Source: Calidifontibacillus erzurumensis
Lineage (GTDB): Bacteria; Bacillota; Bacilli; Bacillales; Bacillaceae_J
Direction: 5' to 3'
DNA length: 64,000 bases
Assembly (NCBI RefSeq): GCF_013303125.1
Contig: NZ_JABTTE010000008.1
Coordinates: 1-64,000 of the forward strand
Shown here: piece by piece, positions 61,431 to 64,000 of the stretch
How positions within the stretch are numbered: the first letter of the stretch is position 1
Layout: each line of letters begins with the position of its first letter
Made by a program: the position numbers and the translations under genes
Notes under the pieces: model-generated
The model's database searches: none
Seen by the model: only the letters and a program-made list of their open reading frames with translations
Told to the model about the DNA's origin: nothing

Positions 61431-61832
61431 TTAACTTTCGCGGATCGCATTCGCTTGCAATTCAATACCGCCGCGAGCTGTTTGATAAACTGTCACAGAA
61501 ACCCGTTTTGGATTAATTGCATAAACAATATCATCAGCAATATTGGCAGCTAATGATTCGCAATAAGCACCGTGGTCACGGTAAGACCATAAATAAAATT
61601 TCAGTGATTTCGATTCAATGCACTTTTCATTAGGAATATAAGTAATTTCAACACGGCCGAAATCAGGTTGTCCTGTTTTTGGACAAACGGCTGTAAACTC
61701 CAACGCCTTAAATGTAATTTCTTGAACATTTGGGGCTGGGAAAGCTTCATTTTTTAAAACTTCACGAGCTTCATCAACACTTTTTGGCCTCGGCATCGGA
61801 CCGGACCGTGGCAAATAATAATTTTCACCCAT
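61431..61832 (-). CDS. queF: Short QueF (preQ0 reductase family) protein
   Basis: A 133-residue T-fold protein with the QueF thioimide cysteine in AVCPKTGQPDFG and the substrate-binding ESKSLKFYLWSYRDHG motif. It reduces 7-cyano-7-deazaguanine to preQ1 in queuosine synthesis if a normal QueF. It is about 30 residues shorter than B. subtilis QueF as I recall it, lacking the C-terminal extension. The start follows AAAGGAG. No other queuosine gene is in the window. Confidence 0.82.
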   Translation of the reverse strand: MGENYYLPRSGPMPRPKSVDEAREVLKNEAFPAPNVQEITFKALEFTAVCPKTGQPDFGRVEITYIPNEKCIESKSLKFYLWSYRDHGAYCESLAANIADDIVYAINPKRVSVTVYQTARGGIELQANAIRES

Positions 61833-62120
61833 TTATATCTTCACTCCTTTATGATTAAGCGGTTTTAATAAAAAATAGACAACTTATTATTATATCACAA
61901 TCAACAATTTATTTCTTTAGCAAGGTCCAAGCAGCCTACCTGTACACATGCCTAGCATAATTGGAAAAAAGGATAATAACAAAAGATCACTGCAACTTCG
62001 AAAAAAGATCACTGCAACTTCGAAAGAGACACCATTTTCAGCATAAGTTTAATACACCTATTTTAAACTGTGCTATTTAAAATGTATAGGATTTTTCAAA
62101 AGCTGCTTTTAGCCATAAAA
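61833..62120. other. Gap with a 22-bp tandem duplication
   Basis: AAAAGATCACTGCAACTTCG occurs at 61981-62000 and again at 62003-62022. No gene is visible. Confidence 0.5.
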
Positions 62121-62165
62121 AATGCCCCTCCAATTGTTAGAACATGTTTAACAATTGGGAGGCAT
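62121..62165 (-). terminator. Terminator of the thioesterase gene
   Basis: CTCCAATTGTTA pairs with TAACAATTGGGAG, extended by ATGCC/GGCAT, followed by T on the minus strand. Confidence 0.88.
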
Positions 62166-62256
62166 TCTAGTTTTCAAATTGCATTTTCCATCATAAAAAA
62201 TTGAAATAGAAAATTCGAACAACACTTACAAACCGAAGAACAGTAATGACAGCACT

Positions 62257-62667
62257 TTAGCTGTTTACCATAACCTTTTCAAGTGCTGCTCGTAATGAAG
62301 GAGGAATATTTTCTGCCCGCTGGGTTTGAAAGTTAAAACAAACGATTACAACACTTCCTGAAGCAATTATTTTTCTAGTTTTAGCCTCTTTTATTGTGTG
62401 CTCCAATGTAAAACTTTTAGTACCGATCCGGGAAACCCGGGTAGTAACAGTTAATGTCTGAAAACTATAGGCTTGAGCGATAAAATCACATTTGGCAGAA
62501 GCTACCACAAAACTGATGTCTCCTCGTTTTTCCTTGGAAAAACCAATTTCATTGAAAAACTTTGTTCTTGCCTCCTCCAAATAAATAAAATAAGAAATAT
62601 TACTGACATGACCTGACGCATCTGTCTCACAATACCTCACGTATATATCTATTTCAGGTACTTTCAC
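62257..62667 (-). CDS. 4HBT (hot-dog) acyl-CoA thioesterase
   Basis: A 136-residue hot-dog protein of the YbgC/FadM type: RYCETDASGHVSNISYFIYLEEAR carries the catalytic aspartate and helix. It should hydrolyse an acyl-CoA thioester. GTG at 62667 follows AAGGAGG. Monocistronic. Confidence 0.85.
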   Translation of the reverse strand: MKVPEIDIYVRYCETDASGHVSNISYFIYLEEARTKFFNEIGFSKEKRGDISFVVASAKCDFIAQAYSFQTLTVTTRVSRIGTKSFTLEHTIKEAKTRKIIASGSVVIVCFNFQTQRAENIPPSLRAALEKVMVNS

Positions 62668-62736
62668 ACATTTCTAACCTCCTTGTTTTGTTATTAGAAC
62701 CCATTATTTGAAACTTTAAATACGCTGCCAAATGAA

Positions 62737-62775
62737 AAATAAGAAATCGGAAATAGAAGAACCGATTTCTTATTA
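62737..62775 (-). terminator. Terminator of the LivK-type gene
   Basis: AATAAGAAATCGG pairs with CCGATTTCTTATT just downstream of the minus-strand gene. Confidence 0.75.
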
Positions 62776-62788
62776 ATCGATCTACATA

Positions 62789-64000
62789 TTAGTTCACCTT
62801 AATCCCTATTATTTCTCCATTCTCAACCGCACCAACGCGAACATTTGTTTTAAAAGCACCGTTTTCATCGACGCGTGGAATCACATATACCTTTTTCTCT
62901 TCTGGAATAGCGTCTAATCCGTCTTGAATATGCTTGCGGATGGCTTCCGCATCTTCAACATTTTCAGCCGCTTTCATTGCTTCTACGAGAACATACATCG
63001 TCAAATAATGATAACCAGACTCTGAACCTGGATCTTTGCCGTATTTTTTACGATATTTATCCACGAATTCAGCTACACCTGGATAGTCTGCATAGATGAT
63101 TGGCATCGTACCAATAGATCCTTCTAGGAATTCATAGGAACCTGTCAATCGTTGCATTTCATCTAACTTAGCCTGATCCATAACGATAAATCCGCCTTTA
63201 AATCCTAATTCCCTTGCCTGTTTTGCTACTTTGGCTGTTGGTTCCGAAGGTCCGCCAATGAATAAGACATCAGGGTTCTTTTTCAAAGCATTTGTTAAAA
63301 TTGTAAAAAAGTCTGTATCTTTAGCAAAATCAACAGAAGATTCATAGACTACTTCTCCACCTTTTTCTTCCCAGAATGGAATTAAAGCTTTTGCCCAATC
63401 CTGCCCATATTGAGTTACTGGTGGTATAGCAGCAAGCTTAGTCCCAAATTTCTCCATTGCATATGTTGTGAAAGGTTCTAAATACCCGTGATAACTTGGA
63501 GGAATACGTATTGTCAACGAATTTCCTTTTTCTGTGACAGAAGGTTCACTCGTATAGGCACCAATCAAAAATTTATCTTGTTCATTAAAAACCTGTAGAG
63601 CATAGACTCCTCCGCTATGTGGAGTAAAAATAATTGGTGTATGATATTGCTCTACTAATCGTTTGGCATTCGCTGCCGTTTCATTAGGCAAATATTTATC
63701 ATCTAGCGCAACTAGATTTAATTTATATGTTTTCCCATTTACCTCGAAACCTTCCTGATTGATTTCTTCAATGGCTAGCTCCATACCATTTAAAATTTTT
63801 TCCCCATAATAAGCTGCTGAACCGCTTAAAGGCCCACTAAATCCAATATTAACAACATTTTCTCCCAAATCAGCACTATTTTCCGTTTCAGTTTTCCCTT
63901 CTGATGTCGATGGTTGTGATGTACTGTCCAAACAAGCTGTTAAGGTTAATAGAATACCTGCTAAAAGACAAAATAATACCCCTAATTTTTGAATCTTCAT
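62789..64000 (-). CDS. ABC substrate-binding lipoprotein, LivK/branched-chain amino acid type
   Basis: A 403-residue lipoprotein (lipobox LTACL) of the type I periplasmic-binding fold: VNIGFSGPLSGSAAYYGEKILNGMELAIEEIN, ALDDKYLPNETAANAKRLVEQ and the C-terminal domain with ESGYHYLTMYVLVEAMK. The ligand may be branched-chain amino acids, amides or another carboxylate. The ATG lies exactly at the right edge; its promoter and any transporter partners are outside the window. Confidence 0.86.
   Translation of the reverse strand: MKIQKLGVLFCLLAGILLTLTACLDSTSQPSTSEGKTETENSADLGENVVNIGFSGPLSGSAAYYGEKILNGMELAIEEINQEGFEVNGKTYKLNLVALDDKYLPNETAANAKRLVEQYHTPIIFTPHSGGVYALQVFNEQDKFLIGAYTSEPSVTEKGNSLTIRIPPSYHGYLEPFTTYAMEKFGTKLAAIPPVTQYGQDWAKALIPFWEEKGGEVVYESSVDFAKDTDFFTILTNALKKNPDVLFIGGPSEPTAKVAKQARELGFKGGFIVMDQAKLDEMQRLTGSYEFLEGSIGTMPIIYADYPGVAEFVDKYRKKYGKDPGSESGYHYLTMYVLVEAMKAAENVEDAEAIRKHIQDGLDAIPEEKKVYVIPRVDENGAFKTNVRVGAVENGEIIGIKVN

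Overview
The window looks like chromosome of a low-GC, Gram-positive, endospore-former-type bacterium (Bacillaceae). Signs are the strong AGGAGG-type ribosome binding sites with GTG and TTG starts, lipobox lipoproteins, S-box and FMN riboswitches, sigma-A promoters, and gene order around pgi, the YugJ-type dehydrogenase, yugI, alaT, alaR and yugE that matches Bacillus subtilis. A complete nitrous oxide reductase locus of the Sec-exported (clade II) type points to a denitrifying Bacillus, for example a relative of Schinkia (Bacillus) azotoformans. The species is an inference.

Layout. 1-250: promoter and leader of an rRNA operon running off the left edge. 0.75-3 kb: a tiny membrane protein, a secreted hypothetical, tRNA-Ala and a degenerate EAL protein. 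3.1-5.7 kb: S-box metI-metC. 5.8-11.6 kb: aspA, ppdK and the PPDK regulator. 12-15.4 kb: a Crp/Fnr regulator, a DUF2249-like protein with a PAS-GGDEF-EAL protein, and a V4R protein. 15.4-22.1 kb: the nos operon (cytochrome c, nosZ, nosB, nosD, nosY, nosF, lipoprotein). 22.5-26 kb: a SCO copper chaperone and a CoA-transferase/enoyl-CoA hydratase operon. 26.5-29.7 kb: an S-box-controlled NitT/TauT-type ABC transporter. 29.8-33.4 kb: three surface proteins. 33.9-37.6 kb: narK, small or broken genes and a K+ channel. 37.7-45.4 kb: pgi, alcohol dehydrogenase, a decayed gene, yugI, alaT-alaR and a hemerythrin-like protein. 45.4-53.4 kb: a ResDE-like two-component system with a beta-propeller lipoprotein, nosL1, and a second maturation set nosD2-nosL2-nosY2-nosF2. 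53.5-57.2 kb: yugE, a cyclophilin lipoprotein and an Rsb-like partner-switching module. 57.4-64 kb: FMN riboswitch with ribD-ribE-ribBA-ribH, a short QueF, a thioesterase and a LivK-type binding protein.

Main reading. The window is organised around anaerobic nitrogen-oxide respiration. Five Crp/Fnr-type operators (TGTGA-N6-TCACA or TTGAT-N4-ATCAA) lie upstream of fnr, the nos operon, narK, the hemerythrin gene, and between the GGDEF-EAL and V4R genes. In each case a plausible -10 hexamer starts about 29 bp from the operator centre, the class II activator geometry. The nos promoter also carries three TTGTGAA repeats phased at 11 bp, resembling ResD sites, and a ResDE-like pair lies in the window. 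Two sets of NosDYF and two NosL proteins serve a single visible nosZ. Three dispersed intergenic repeat families and several decayed genes are also present.
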